The position numbers and the translations under genes are program-made. From assembly GCA_025965895.1 (NCBI GenBank), contig JAOPWC010000174.1, positions 118,892-182,891 on the forward strand: a DNA stretch of 64,000 bases, in the 5' to 3' direction. Positions 8,992 through 17,148 of the stretch are shown here, in pieces. The first letter of the stretch is position 1; each line of letters opens with the position of its first letter. A model generated the notes under the pieces. That model was not told the DNA's origin. It worked only from the letters and a program-made list of their open reading frames with translations, and made no database searches. The DNA comes from Mycobacterium sp. (GTDB lineage: Bacteria; Actinomycetota; Actinomycetes; Mycobacteriales; Mycobacteriaceae).

Positions 8992-9008
8992 TGAGAACCC
9001 GATTCTCA
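8992..9008. promoter_or_regulatory. Operator candidate TGAGAA-N5-TTCTCA
   Basis: TGAGAACCCGATTCTCA is a perfect 6+5+6 inverted repeat. It ends 18 bases before the CMD start codon at 9027, a position where a bound repressor would block the Rieske operon promoter. Its arms match elements at 16115 and 16917. Confidence 0.65.
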
Positions 9009-9026
9009 CCACCGAGAGGAGGCCGG

Positions 9027-9557
9027 ATGCGCCTGGCTCCGCTGCCGGCGGAACAGTGGGACGACGCCGTCGAGCACGCGCTCGCCCAGACACTTCCCTC
9101 CGAGCGGCGCAATCCCGCGGGGGCGGGCAATGCGCTCGCCACCCTGGTGAGGCATCCGAACCTGACCCGTGCCTTCCTGCGCTTCAATGGCTACCTGCTG
9201 TACGGCGCGACGCTGCCGTCCCGAGTGCGGGAACTGGCCATCCTGCGCGTGGCGCATCGGCGTGGCTGTGAATACGAATGGGTCCACCACGCCGCACTTG
9301 CCGCAGACGCCGGATTGACCGACGACGAGATAGCCGGCGCCCAGCGCGGCGAGCTGGCCGACGCGTTCGATCGCGTCGTGCTCGACGCGGTGGACGAACT
9401 CGAGGAGACGTCGCGGCTCTCGGACGCGGCCTGGGCAGCACTCTGCGAGCGCCTCGACGAACGCCAGCGAATGGACTTCGTCTTCACGGTCGGCTGCTAC
9501 GGCCTGCTGGCCATGGCTTTCAACACTTTTGGCGTAGAACCCGAGCACGAGAGGTAG
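9027..9557 (+). CDS. Carboxymuconolactone decarboxylase (CMD)-family protein
   Basis: 176 residues. The CMD/AhpD-like helical core is seen from RVRELAILRVAHRRGCEYEW to the following VHHAALAADAGLTDDEI, near residues 68-105. The AhpD CxxC redox pair is absent, so peroxidase activity is unlikely; CMD proteins can be decarboxylases, hydrolases or small accessory proteins. ATG at 9027 has GAGAGGAGG just upstream, better than the longer frame starting at 8991. It is the first gene of a seven-gene plus-strand operon, four bases ahead of the Rieske oxygenase. Confidence 0.82.
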   Translation: MRLAPLPAEQWDDAVEHALAQTLPSERRNPAGAGNALATLVRHPNLTRAFLRFNGYLLYGATLPSRVRELAILRVAHRRGCEYEWVHHAALAADAGLTDDEIAGAQRGELADAFDRVVLDAVDELEETSRLSDAAWAALCERLDERQRMDFVFTVGCYGLLAMAFNTFGVEPEHER

Positions 9558-9561
9558 TACA

Positions 9562-10860
9562 TTGCCACATTTCGCGAAACCGGCCGCGGGAAGCTGGACG
9601 GAGAACTATCCGGAGCTGGGCACCGCGCCCGTTGACTACACCGATTCCATCGACCCGGCGTTCTTCGAGGCCGAACGCGAGGCCATCTTCAAGAAGACCT
9701 GGCTCAATGTCGGGCGCGTGGAGCGGCTCCCCCGGGTCGGCAGCTATTTCACCAAGGAGCTGCCGTCCGCCGGCCCCGGCATGTCGGTGATTGTGGTGAA
9801 GACCAGGGACGGGTCGATCAACGCGTTCCACAACATGTGCCGCCACCGCGGTAACAAGCTGGTGTGGAATGACTATCCGCATGAGGAGACCTCTGGAACC
9901 TGCAGGCAGTTCACCTGCAAGTATCACGCCTGGCGCTACAGCCTCGACGGCGAGCTGACCTTTGTTCAGCAGGAGGGCGAGTTCTTCGACCTCGACAAGA
10001 GCCAGTTCGGCCTCAAGCCGGTGCGCTGCGAAGTGTGGGAGGGGTTCATCTTCATCAACCTCGATTCCAACGCGCAGCCTTTGGCCGAGTATCTCGGCCC
10101 GTTCGCGAAGGGCATCGAGGGATATCCGTTCCATGAGATGACCGAGGTCTACTCCTATAAGGCCGAGGTCGGCAGCAACTGGAAGCTGTTCATCGACGCG
10201 TTCGCCGAGTTCTACCACGCCCCGGTGCTACATCAGAAGCAGGCCGTCAAGGAGGAGGCCGACAAGCTGATCGGCTACGGCTTCGAGGGGCTGCACTACG
10301 AGCTGCAGCATCCGCACGGGATGGTCTCGTCGTGGGGCGGGATGGCACCGCCGAAGGACCCGAGCATGGTCAAGCCGATCGAGCGGGCGCTGCGCAGCGG
10401 CCTGTTCGGCCCGTGGGACCGGCCCGACATTGAGGGCCTCGACCCGCTGCCGCCGGGTGTCAACCCCGCCAAGGCCTCGCATTGGGGGATTGACTCCTGG
10501 CACTTCTTCCCGAACTGGATGTTGCTGATCTGGTCGCCCGGCTGGTACCTGACGTACCACTACTGGCCGACTGCGGTCGACAAGCACATCTTCGAGGGCA
10601 CCTTGTACTTTGTGCCGCCCAGGAACGCTCGGGAACGGCTCGCCCAGGAGTTGGCCGCGGTGACGTTCAAGGAGTACGCACTGCAGGACTCCAACACCCT
10701 GGAGGCCACCCAGACCATGATCGGCACCCAGGTGGTGCGCGACTTCCCGCTGTGCGACCAAGAGATCCTTCTTCGCGCTCTGCACAAGGTGGCCGGAGAG
10801 TACGTGAACGAGTACCGCAACAACGGCGCGAAGGAGGCTCGCAATGGCACTGCCGTCTGA
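9562..10860 (+). CDS. Rieske non-haem iron oxygenase, alpha subunit
   Basis: 432 residues. The [2Fe-2S] Rieske ligands are C-R-H in NMCRHRGNK and C-x2-H in FTCKYHAWRY, near residues 95-125. The mononuclear iron site is seen in DAFAEFYHAPVLHQ near residue 215. These enzymes insert one or two oxygen atoms into an aromatic or alicyclic substrate using electrons from a ferredoxin/reductase; no reductase or beta subunit gene lies beside it. The start is taken as TTG at 9562, four bases after the CMD stop, with GAGAGG upstream. It overlaps the next gene by 17 bases. Confidence 0.92.
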   Translation: MPHFAKPAAGSWTENYPELGTAPVDYTDSIDPAFFEAEREAIFKKTWLNVGRVERLPRVGSYFTKELPSAGPGMSVIVVKTRDGSINAFHNMCRHRGNKLVWNDYPHEETSGTCRQFTCKYHAWRYSLDGELTFVQQEGEFFDLDKSQFGLKPVRCEVWEGFIFINLDSNAQPLAEYLGPFAKGIEGYPFHEMTEVYSYKAEVGSNWKLFIDAFAEFYHAPVLHQKQAVKEEADKLIGYGFEGLHYELQHPHGMVSSWGGMAPPKDPSMVKPIERALRSGLFGPWDRPDIEGLDPLPPGVNPAKASHWGIDSWHFFPNWMLLIWSPGWYLTYHYWPTAVDKHIFEGTLYFVPPRNARERLAQELAAVTFKEYALQDSNTLEATQTMIGTQVVRDFPLCDQEILLRALHKVAGEYVNEYRNNGAKEARNGTAV

Positions 10861-11167
10861 GTTCGCTGATCTGGAGCGGTTTTCCGATTGGATCCTGCCG
10901 ACCGAGCCGGAGCGCTACGCCAAGCGGCTGGGCTCGTCCATGGCCGAGATGCAGGACTTGTACGACACCTGCTTTTCCCGGCTCGAGGACGCCATCGCCT
11001 ACCTGGACCGCTCCCCGCTCGACGCGTTGCCCGACGACGCTCGGGCACTCATGCACCTCATGCAATCCCTCGTGATGGTGTCGTTCCCGGTGGAAGTATG
11101 GAAGCAGCCGCGGGTGCCGGACAGCGGTGCCGCGTACCTCGATCTCATTCAGGAGCCGGTGGTCTGA
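10844..11167 (+). CDS. Small hypothetical protein overlapping the Rieske oxygenase
   Basis: 107 residues, not recognised. It is mostly helical, acidic and without cysteine-pair, transmembrane or signal motifs; it starts MALPSEFADLERFSDWIL and has an ALMHLMQSLVMVSFP helix. AAGGAGG precedes the ATG inside the end of the oxygenase gene, and the 17-base overlap implies coupled translation at a similar level. Its size (107 residues) is less than that of a canonical ring-hydroxylating beta subunit (about 160-180 residues), but a structural or accessory subunit of the oxygenase is the simplest guess. Confidence 0.75.
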   Translation: MALPSEFADLERFSDWILPTEPERYAKRLGSSMAEMQDLYDTCFSRLEDAIAYLDRSPLDALPDDARALMHLMQSLVMVSFPVEVWKQPRVPDSGAAYLDLIQEPVV

Positions 11168-11203
11168 CGTGCCCTCTGCTCTTCGCCCGAGCGGCTCATC
11201 GCC

Positions 11204-12427
11204 ATGCTGACGCTCAAAGCCGCCGGGCTGCTTGACGTCGACGCGGGTGAGATCGTCCGGCCCGGGGTGCTGCGGATCGAGGGCGAACGGATCGTCGGTG
11301 TCGGCGGGACACCGCAACGCTCAGAGGGACAAGTCGTCGACCTCGGGGAACAGATCCTGCTGCCCGGCCTGATGGACATGGAGGTCAATCTTCTGATGGG
11401 CGGGCGTGGGGAAACCCCCGGGCTCTCCCAGGTCCAGGACGACCCGCCCACCCGCGTGTTGCGCGCCGTCGGCAATGCCCGACGCACGCTGCGCGCCGGG
11501 TTCACCACCGTGCGTAACCTCGGGCTGTTCGTCAAGACCGGCGGCTATCTGCTCGACGTCGCGCTGGGCAAGGCAATCGACGCCGGATGGATTGACGGCC
11601 CCCGGGTTGTGCCGGCCGGGCACGCGATCACCCCGACCGGCGGACATCTCGACCCGACGATGTTCGCGGCGTTCGCGCCGCATGTGCTGGAGCTGACCGT
11701 CGAGGAAGGCATCGCCAACGGAGTCGACGAGATCCGCAGGGCGGTGCGGTATCAGATCAAGCACGGCGCACAGCTGATTAAGGTCTGCTGTTCTGGCGGG
11801 GTGATGTCGCTCACCGGATCCGCAGGCGCACAGCATTATTCGGATGAGGAGTTGTGCGCGATCGTCGACGAGGCGCATCGTCGGGGTCTGCGCGTCGCCG
11901 CGCACACGCACGGCGCGGACGCGGTGCGACACGCAGTCGCAGCGGGTATCGACTGTATCGAGCATGGCTTTCTGATGGACGACGACGCGATCGCGATGCT
12001 GGTCGAGCACGGCACCTTCCTCGTGCCGACCACCCGCCTGGCCGACGCGATGGATGTCTCCAAGGCCCCGCCGGAACTGCAGGCCAAGGCCGCCGAGATG
12101 TTTCCCAAGGCCCGCACGTCGGTCAAGGCGGCCTACGACGCCGGCGTGAAGATCGCGGTGGGTACTGACGCGCCGGCGATTCCGCACGGCAAGAACGCCG
12201 ATGAGCTGGTGGCGCTGGTCGACCGCGGCATGCCCCCGCTGGCCGTGCTGCGCGCGGCGACCGTGACGGCCGCCGAACTGATCAATGTCACCGACCGCGG
12301 ACGGCTGGCCGGGGGTCAGCTCGCCGACGTCATCGCCGTGCCGGGAGACCCGTTGCAGGACATCGGCGTCACCCAGAAGGTGAGCTTCGTGATGAAGGGC
12401 GGAAAGGTCTATGTCGACAACCACTGA
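11204..12427 (+). CDS. Amidohydrolase-superfamily protein with altered metal motif
   Basis: 407 residues, related to imidazolonepropionase/Xaa-Pro dipeptidase-type amidohydrolases. Recognisable pieces are LIKVCCSGGVMS (carboxylated Lys position), AAHTHGADA, CIEHGFLMDDDA and GTDAPAIPHG, all normally metal or catalytic sites. The first motif, normally DxHxH after LPG, reads LPGLMDMEVNL near residues 52-62, so both first-strand His ligands are replaced by Glu and Asn. It may use one metal or have shifted chemistry. ATG at 11204 begins 36 bases after the small ORF. It overlaps the next gene by 17 bases. Confidence 0.85.
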   Translation: MLTLKAAGLLDVDAGEIVRPGVLRIEGERIVGVGGTPQRSEGQVVDLGEQILLPGLMDMEVNLLMGGRGETPGLSQVQDDPPTRVLRAVGNARRTLRAGFTTVRNLGLFVKTGGYLLDVALGKAIDAGWIDGPRVVPAGHAITPTGGHLDPTMFAAFAPHVLELTVEEGIANGVDEIRRAVRYQIKHGAQLIKVCCSGGVMSLTGSAGAQHYSDEELCAIVDEAHRRGLRVAAHTHGADAVRHAVAAGIDCIEHGFLMDDDAIAMLVEHGTFLVPTTRLADAMDVSKAPPELQAKAAEMFPKARTSVKAAYDAGVKIAVGTDAPAIPHGKNADELVALVDRGMPPLAVLRAATVTAAELINVTDRGRLAGGQLADVIAVPGDPLQDIGVTQKVSFVMKGGKVYVDNH

Positions 12428-12830
12428 CGACCTGGTGGAAATTCAGCAGCTGCTGGCGCGTTACGCCGTCACCATCACCAAGCAAGACATCCCCGGCCTG
12501 GTAGCCGTCTTCACCCCAGACGGGACCTACAGCGCGTTCGGCGAAACCTATTCACTGGACCGGTTTCCCGTACTGGTCGATGCCGCCCCCAAGGGTCTGT
12601 TCCTCACCGGCACGCCCGCCGTCGAACTCGACGGCGACGTCGCCACCGGCACGCAGCCGTTGTGCTTCATCGACCACGCCAGCCATGACATGCGGATCGG
12701 GTACTACCGCGACACCTACGCCCGCACGGCGGACGGATGGCGGCTCCGGGCCCGCGCCGTGACCTTCATCCGACGCAGCGGGGTGCATGACTCGGGCCGA
12801 CCGCATGCAACCGGTCGCCCGAGTGCATGA
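12411..12830 (+). CDS. SnoaL-like (NTF2-fold) protein
   Basis: 139 residues, cone-shaped NTF2 fold: N-terminal helix EIQQLLARYAVTI, DGTYSAFGET strand, then a beta-rich C-terminal half ending WRLRARAVTFIRRSG. Such proteins act as isomerases, hydratases, dehydratases or ring-hydroxylating partner subunits. GGAAAGG precedes ATG at 12411 inside the amidohydrolase gene, and its stop overlaps the next start (ATGA at 12827). Within this operon it could dehydrate or isomerise an oxygenase product, or act as a beta-like subunit for the Rieske protein; neither can be shown here. Confidence 0.82.
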   Translation: MSTTTDDLVEIQQLLARYAVTITKQDIPGLVAVFTPDGTYSAFGETYSLDRFPVLVDAAPKGLFLTGTPAVELDGDVATGTQPLCFIDHASHDMRIGYYRDTYARTADGWRLRARAVTFIRRSGVHDSGRPHATGRPSA

Positions 12831-13915
12831 ATGTCGCTGAGTTTCGGGCCGGTTTGCGGGCTTGGCTCGACGAGAACGACCTGACGCCTGGGCCGGATCA
12901 CTCGCTCGAAGGCCATATGAGGCAGCTCGCCCGAGTCCACCGATCGCTGTATGACGCCGATTGGATGCGGTACGGCTGGCCGGTTGAAGTCGGCGGATTG
13001 GGTGGGCCCGCAATGCTTCGCGCGATCGTCGGGGAGGAGGTCGTCGGCCGTGGTCTCGCCGAACCGGGCCCGTACTCGATGGTCGAGGTGCTCGCGCCGA
13101 CGATGATCGATTACGCGCCCGCAGACCTCGCCGCGGAGATGGTGCCGCGGCTTCTCAGCGGTCGCGAGCAGTGGTGTCAGGGCTTCTCCGAACCGGGATC
13201 CGGCAGCGATCTGGCGTCGCTGTCCACCCAGGCCACCCCACGAGGCGACGACTGGATCGTCAACGGCCAGAAGGTCTGGACCAGCTTCGCGCAGTACTCG
13301 ACCCGATGCGTCCTGCTCACCCGCACCGCGCCGGGCCACAATGGGATAACGGCGTTCTTCGTCGACATGGACATTCCAGGCGTCACCGTCCGACCGCTGC
13401 GCACCATGCACGGCGTCGACGAGTTCTGCGAGGTGTACTTCGACGATGTGGTGATTCCTGCGAACCGAATGCTCGGCGAGCCCGGGGACGGCTGGCGGCT
13501 CGCTATGGACCTGCTGCCCTACGAGCGTTCCACCTGCTTCTGGCAGCGGATCGCTTACCTCTACTCACGATTCGATCGACTCATCGCGGAGGCGAACGAC
13601 CCCGACGACGCCGACCTCGGTTCGGCGTACCTGGCGCTGCATACTTTGCGCTGCCGGTCGTGTGCAACGCAGCACCGGCTTGGCGACGGGGCACGGCTGG
13701 GCCCGGAGACCTCCGTCGACAAGGTCCTGCTCGCCACCGCCGAGCAGCGGCTCTATGACACCGCCCGCGACCTGTTGCCCGGCGCGATAGAACTCGATGA
13801 CACATCGTGGCGAACCGAATTCCTCTACTCGCGCGCGGCGACCATCTACGGCGGCACGGCCGAGATACAGCGCAACATCATCGCAGGCCGGCTGCTTGAC
13901 CTCGGGAAGGAGTGA
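12827..13915 (+). CDS. Acyl-CoA dehydrogenase, larger subunit of a likely heteromeric pair
   Basis: 362 residues. FSEPGSGSDLASL near residue 125 and WIVNGQKVWTSFAQ near residue 145 are the FAD/substrate motifs; the C-terminal IYGGTAEIQRNIIAGRLL block is intact. It resembles the FadE26-like half of the alpha2beta2 acyl-CoA dehydrogenases used by mycobacteria on steroid side chains. The ATG overlaps the SnoaL stop, and the shorter dehydrogenase-like gene follows after three bases. The pairing with a reduced partner supports a bulky polycyclic or branched CoA substrate; this last point is inference from known heteromeric ACADs. Confidence 0.87.
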   Translation: MNVAEFRAGLRAWLDENDLTPGPDHSLEGHMRQLARVHRSLYDADWMRYGWPVEVGGLGGPAMLRAIVGEEVVGRGLAEPGPYSMVEVLAPTMIDYAPADLAAEMVPRLLSGREQWCQGFSEPGSGSDLASLSTQATPRGDDWIVNGQKVWTSFAQYSTRCVLLTRTAPGHNGITAFFVDMDIPGVTVRPLRTMHGVDEFCEVYFDDVVIPANRMLGEPGDGWRLAMDLLPYERSTCFWQRIAYLYSRFDRLIAEANDPDDADLGSAYLALHTLRCRSCATQHRLGDGARLGPETSVDKVLLATAEQRLYDTARDLLPGAIELDDTSWRTEFLYSRAATIYGGTAEIQRNIIAGRLLDLGKE

Positions 13916-13918
13916 ATC

Positions 13919-14722
13919 GTGGACCTCTTCTCGTCCGTTGACCGGGATCTCCTTGCCGAGACGCTGCGCAAGACGATGACCACGGTGGTGGCCCGGGAGC
14001 TCGACGAGGCCCTGGCCGGCCTTGGCTGGCACGAAATGCTCGACGAGATGCCCGATGTCGCGATACCTCTGGTGTTCCACCTGCTCGGTGAAACCGGGAC
14101 CCATGCTCCCGTCATCAACGACGTGGTGCTGCACGCGGCGGGACGTCCGGCCGGCGGCACCGTACCGCTGCCGTTCGCCGGCGGTGCGTGGGTGGTATGG
14201 GAACGCCACGACGAAATCCACGACGTCCCCACCGAGGCGCTCGACAGCGAGCTGCCCATACATCGCACCGCAGAAGGGGCCGCGGTGCCGCTGGACGCAG
14301 GCCGTGTCGCGGTCGGCTGGTGGTTGATCGGCAGCAGCCGCGCGATGCTCTCGCTGGCGTGCCGGCACACGTTGGACCGCGTTCAGTTCGGCCGTCCCGT
14401 CGCCTCATTTCAAGCGGTAAGGCACCGGCTCGCCGAGACTTTTGTCGCGATCGAAGGCGCCGAGGCGACGCTGCGTGCCGCTAACGGAAACCTGGGCTCG
14501 CTGCTGGCCAAAGCGGCGGCCGGTCAGGCCGCCCTCACGGCGGCCCGGCATTGTCAGCAAGTGCTCGGCGGCATCGGCTTCACGGCCGAACACGATTTGC
14601 ACCGCCATCTCCGTCGGACGCTGATCCTCGACGGTCTCCTGGGCAGCTCGCGGGAGCTGATCCGGGAGGCCGGCGCGAGGGTCCGCGACGAAGGATCAGC
14701 GCCTCGGCTGGTCGCCCTGTGA
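13919..14722 (+). CDS. Short acyl-CoA dehydrogenase-like protein, probable partner subunit
   Basis: 267 residues, about 100 shorter than a standard acyl-CoA dehydrogenase. The N-terminal and beta domains are poorly conserved and the SEPGxGSD motif is absent. The C-terminal helical domain is recognisable from HTLDRVQFGRPVASFQAVRH near residue 150 and VLGGIGFTAEHDLHRHLRR near residue 215. This matches the non-catalytic subunits (FadE27/FadE29-like) of heterotetrameric enzymes. GTG at 13919 has GGGAAGGAG upstream. It is the last gene of the operon, followed by a strong palindrome. Confidence 0.83.
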   Translation: MDLFSSVDRDLLAETLRKTMTTVVARELDEALAGLGWHEMLDEMPDVAIPLVFHLLGETGTHAPVINDVVLHAAGRPAGGTVPLPFAGGAWVVWERHDEIHDVPTEALDSELPIHRTAEGAAVPLDAGRVAVGWWLIGSSRAMLSLACRHTLDRVQFGRPVASFQAVRHRLAETFVAIEGAEATLRAANGNLGSLLAKAAAGQAALTAARHCQQVLGGIGFTAEHDLHRHLRRTLILDGLLGSSRELIREAGARVRDEGSAPRLVAL

Positions 14723-14758
14723 CGGGTCGTTCCCCGGCGCGTTGCACCAGACGACCAC

Positions 14759-14780
14759 AACGCGGCGGATCCGCCGCGTT
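14759..14780. terminator. 22-bp perfect palindrome between convergent operons
   Basis: AACGCGGCGGATCCGCCGCGTT is a perfect 11+11 inverted repeat located 36 bases after the end of the plus-strand Rieske operon and about 85 bases before the end of the minus-strand gene at 14865. A very stable GC hairpin here suits a bidirectional terminator, although no U-tract follows. Confidence 0.6.
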
Positions 14781-14864
14781 CTCCGGAGCAGCAGGTCGTG
14801 ACGCGGCCAGCTGTGGATCCAATTCCGAGGAAGCGACATTTAGGCCTACCTTACTCCTCGGGTT

Positions 14865-16039
14865 CTAGGTCCTCGGTAACCCGAGTAGTCGCTGAGCGAT
14901 GATGTTGCGCTGGATCTCTGACGTACCGCCTGCGATGGTGCCGGCGAAGCTGCGAACGTAGCGATCGAACCAACTGCCGCAGTGGTTGTCGAGGTTCAGC
15001 GGTGCGTAGGGGGCGGTACTCGCCGGATGACTGAGCCCGTCGGCCCCCCCGGCGGTCATGGCGTCTTCGGACGCGCTTTGTATCGCCTCGGAACCGAGCA
15101 ATTTGAGCACCGACAGGGTGGGCACGTCCTCGTCGCCGCGCGCGGCGCGCGCCAGCGCCACCGAGCCGAGCAAACGCAGAGCCTGAGTGTCCATTACCAA
15201 GGTTGCGTACCGGTCCCAGTCGAGCACGCTTCGCGGATGGAAATCCTCGACCAGGTCCTGCAGTCGGTCTGCGAAACCGAGCCACAGCATGGTCCGCTCG
15301 TGGCCGAGGGAACCGCTGGCCACGCGCCAGCCTTCGTTGAGGGGGCCGACGAGATTCTCGGCGGGCACCCGCACATCGGTGAAGAACACCTCGTTGAAAT
15401 CAACGTCATCGCGGTCGCAGGCGGAGGCGAACGGCCGTCGCACGACGCCGGGCAGGTCGGTCGGGATCATCAGCACGCTGATGCCTTTGTGCTTCGGCGC
15501 GTCCGGATCGGTGCGCACAAACGTGAGCAACACGTCGGCGTCGTGGGCGCCGGAGGTCCACACCTTCTGCCCATTGACCACGAAATGGTCGCCGTCCAGC
15601 ACGGCCCGGGTAGCAGCGACGCCAAATCCGAGCCCGCGCCCGGTTCACTCATCCCCAGCGACGCGGTGATGTCCGCCCGCAGAATTGGCGCCGCCCATCG
15701 CTGTTGCTGCTCCGGTGTCCCGAACGAGATCAGCGATGCGGCGATGATCCCTACGCCCTGCGGATTGAAGCTGTGATGAATCCGCCGCCGCGACAACTCC
15801 TGCTGGTGGACATACTGCTGGAAGATGGTCGCGTTGCGGCCGCCGAACTGCGGCGGACTGCCGGGCAGCAGCCATCCACGATCGAAGAGCAGCCGCTGCC
15901 AGCGGCGCGCCCAGTCCGGGATGTGGGACGTCGAACGGGGCCGCTCGACCGCCTCGGCCTCGCGGGGCAGGTGTTCGTCCAGGAAGTCCACGAATTCGGC
16001 CCGGTACGCCTCGACGTCGTCGTCGAAAGTGAGCTGCAC
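14865..16039 (-). pseudogene. Acyl-CoA dehydrogenase interrupted by a one-base frameshift
   Basis: Two adjoining frames together make one acyl-CoA dehydrogenase of about 391 residues. The N-terminal part starts at GTG 16039 (AAGGAG upstream; VQLTFDDDVEAYRAEF) and runs through GMSEPGAGSDLASL. The rest continues in another frame from VLDGDHFVVNGQKVWTS to the end, GGTSEIQRNIIAQRLLGL. The frame changes near 15610-15620, where one base appears to be missing on the coding strand (around GCTGCTACCCGG). Total length is one base short of a multiple of three, consistent with a single deletion. No other damage is visible, so either a recent mutation or a sequence error is possible. Confidence 0.85.
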
Positions 16040-16114
16040 GGTACTCCTTGCCCCGAGAAGGTCGAGACCCCCGTTTGCTTGGTTCTGAGGTAGGGCTTCC
16101 TTAGACGACTTCAA

Positions 16115-16129
16115 GAGAATACTATTCTC
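16115..16129. promoter_or_regulatory. Operator candidate GAGAA-N5-TTCTC
   Basis: GAGAATACTATTCTC is a perfect 6+3+6 palindrome between the divergent acyl-CoA dehydrogenase (start 16039) and TetR gene (start about 16252). This position suits autoregulation of the TetR and control of its neighbour. Confidence 0.7.
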
Positions 16130-16251
16130 GTCGTGGGAAAGTTACAATCTCGGACGCGTCGTCCGCCCCGGGCCGGCCAGCCGTGGTGCGACGTCCTCCT
16201 CCGCTACAGTTCAGGTATGTTCACTGCTCACGGCACGTATTCGAGCTGCTG

Positions 16252-16905
16252 GTGACCAGCACTAGCGAAGAGCCCGCCTGGAAGCAACGTGCGGTCGAGC
16301 GTTCCATCAAAACCGCCAAACTGCGCGCTGGGCAGCGGGTTCAACGATTCCTGGACGCGGCCCAGGCAATCATCATTGAAAAAGGCAGCACCGACTTCAC
16401 TGTTCAAGAGGTTGTCGACCGGTCTCGCCAGTCGCTGCGGAGCTTCTACCTGCAGTTCGACGGCAAGCATGAGCTGCTGCTCGCGCTGTTCGAAGACGCA
16501 CTCAGCCGCGCGGCCGAGCAGATCCGCGCCGCCACCGAAAGCCATTCCGATCCGCTGGAGCGTTTGAAGGTCGCGGTCAAGCTGCTGTTCGACATCTCGC
16601 GCCCAGACCCCCACGCGAAGCGGCCGCTGTTCAACGACTTTGCCCCGCGATTGCTTGTCTCCCACCCGTCCGAGGTCAAGATCGCCCACGCGCCGCTGCA
16701 TGCGCTGCTGACCGAATTGATGGAAGAGGCAAGCGCCGCAGGTGAATTGCGCCCAGACATCAACGCGCGGCGGATGGCCGCGGTCACGATGCAAACGGTC
16801 ATGTTCGTCGCGCAGTCCAGCGGCGGGTCTGATGACGACACCGCTCATCCGATCACTGCCGACGAAGTGTGGGACTTCTGTGCCAACGGTTTCGTCCAGT
16901 CGTAG
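16252..16905 (+). CDS. TetR-family transcriptional regulator
   Basis: About 217 residues from GTG at 16252; a longer frame begins at 16183 and the start is uncertain. The DNA-binding part is FLDAAQAIIIEKGSTDFTVQEV, then the recognition segment SRQSLRSFYLQFDGKHELL, with the usual FY-F-K signature. The C-terminal domain is helical with MAAVTMQTVMFVAQ near the end. Matching GAGAA-N5-TTCTC palindromes flank the gene at 16115 and 16917, so it is the best candidate for the protein that reads this element. It lies upstream of, and in the same direction as, a P450. Confidence 0.85.
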   Translation: MTSTSEEPAWKQRAVERSIKTAKLRAGQRVQRFLDAAQAIIIEKGSTDFTVQEVVDRSRQSLRSFYLQFDGKHELLLALFEDALSRAAEQIRAATESHSDPLERLKVAVKLLFDISRPDPHAKRPLFNDFAPRLLVSHPSEVKIAHAPLHALLTELMEEASAAGELRPDINARRMAAVTMQTVMFVAQSSGGSDDDTAHPITADEVWDFCANGFVQS

Positions 16906-16916
16906 CCCGCATCTGC

Positions 16917-16931
16917 GAGAATATAGTTCTC
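16917..16931. promoter_or_regulatory. Operator candidate GAGAA-N5-TTCTC upstream of P450
   Basis: GAGAATATAGTTCTC, a perfect 5+5+5 inverted repeat, begins 12 bases after the TetR stop and 218 bases before the P450 start. It has the same arms as the elements at 8993 and 16115. Confidence 0.6.
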
Positions 16932-17094
16932 ATAGCTGAAGAACATTGCGTCACGCGCACCGCGTGCCCGATCTCCCCAGTTCGTGACGGCGCTGGGCTG
17001 AGCCAGTACGAGAATCGCGTTCGCTGGTTGTGGAATTCTGGCTCTCCTGCATTGAGAGGTCATTGACACGCGCGCGCTGCGGGTGACAAAGTGC

Positions 17095-17108
17095 TGAGCG
17101 AGTGCTCA
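17095..17108. promoter_or_regulatory. Palindrome TGAGC-N4-GCTCA near the P450 start
   Basis: TGAGCGAGTGCTCA is a perfect 5+4+5 repeat 40 bases upstream of the P450 start at 17149, in the expected promoter/operator zone. The arms differ from the GAGAA element, so a second regulator may act here. Confidence 0.5.
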
Positions 17109-17148
17109 ACATGTTGCGGACGACACGTTCGGCGGGAGGCGGTGCCCT

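Noticed and set aside
14861..14870. GTTCTA-like half of a KstR (cholesterol regulon) operator
   Set aside because: No matching AAC half at the required spacing here or at 62306, so no KstR site is supported.
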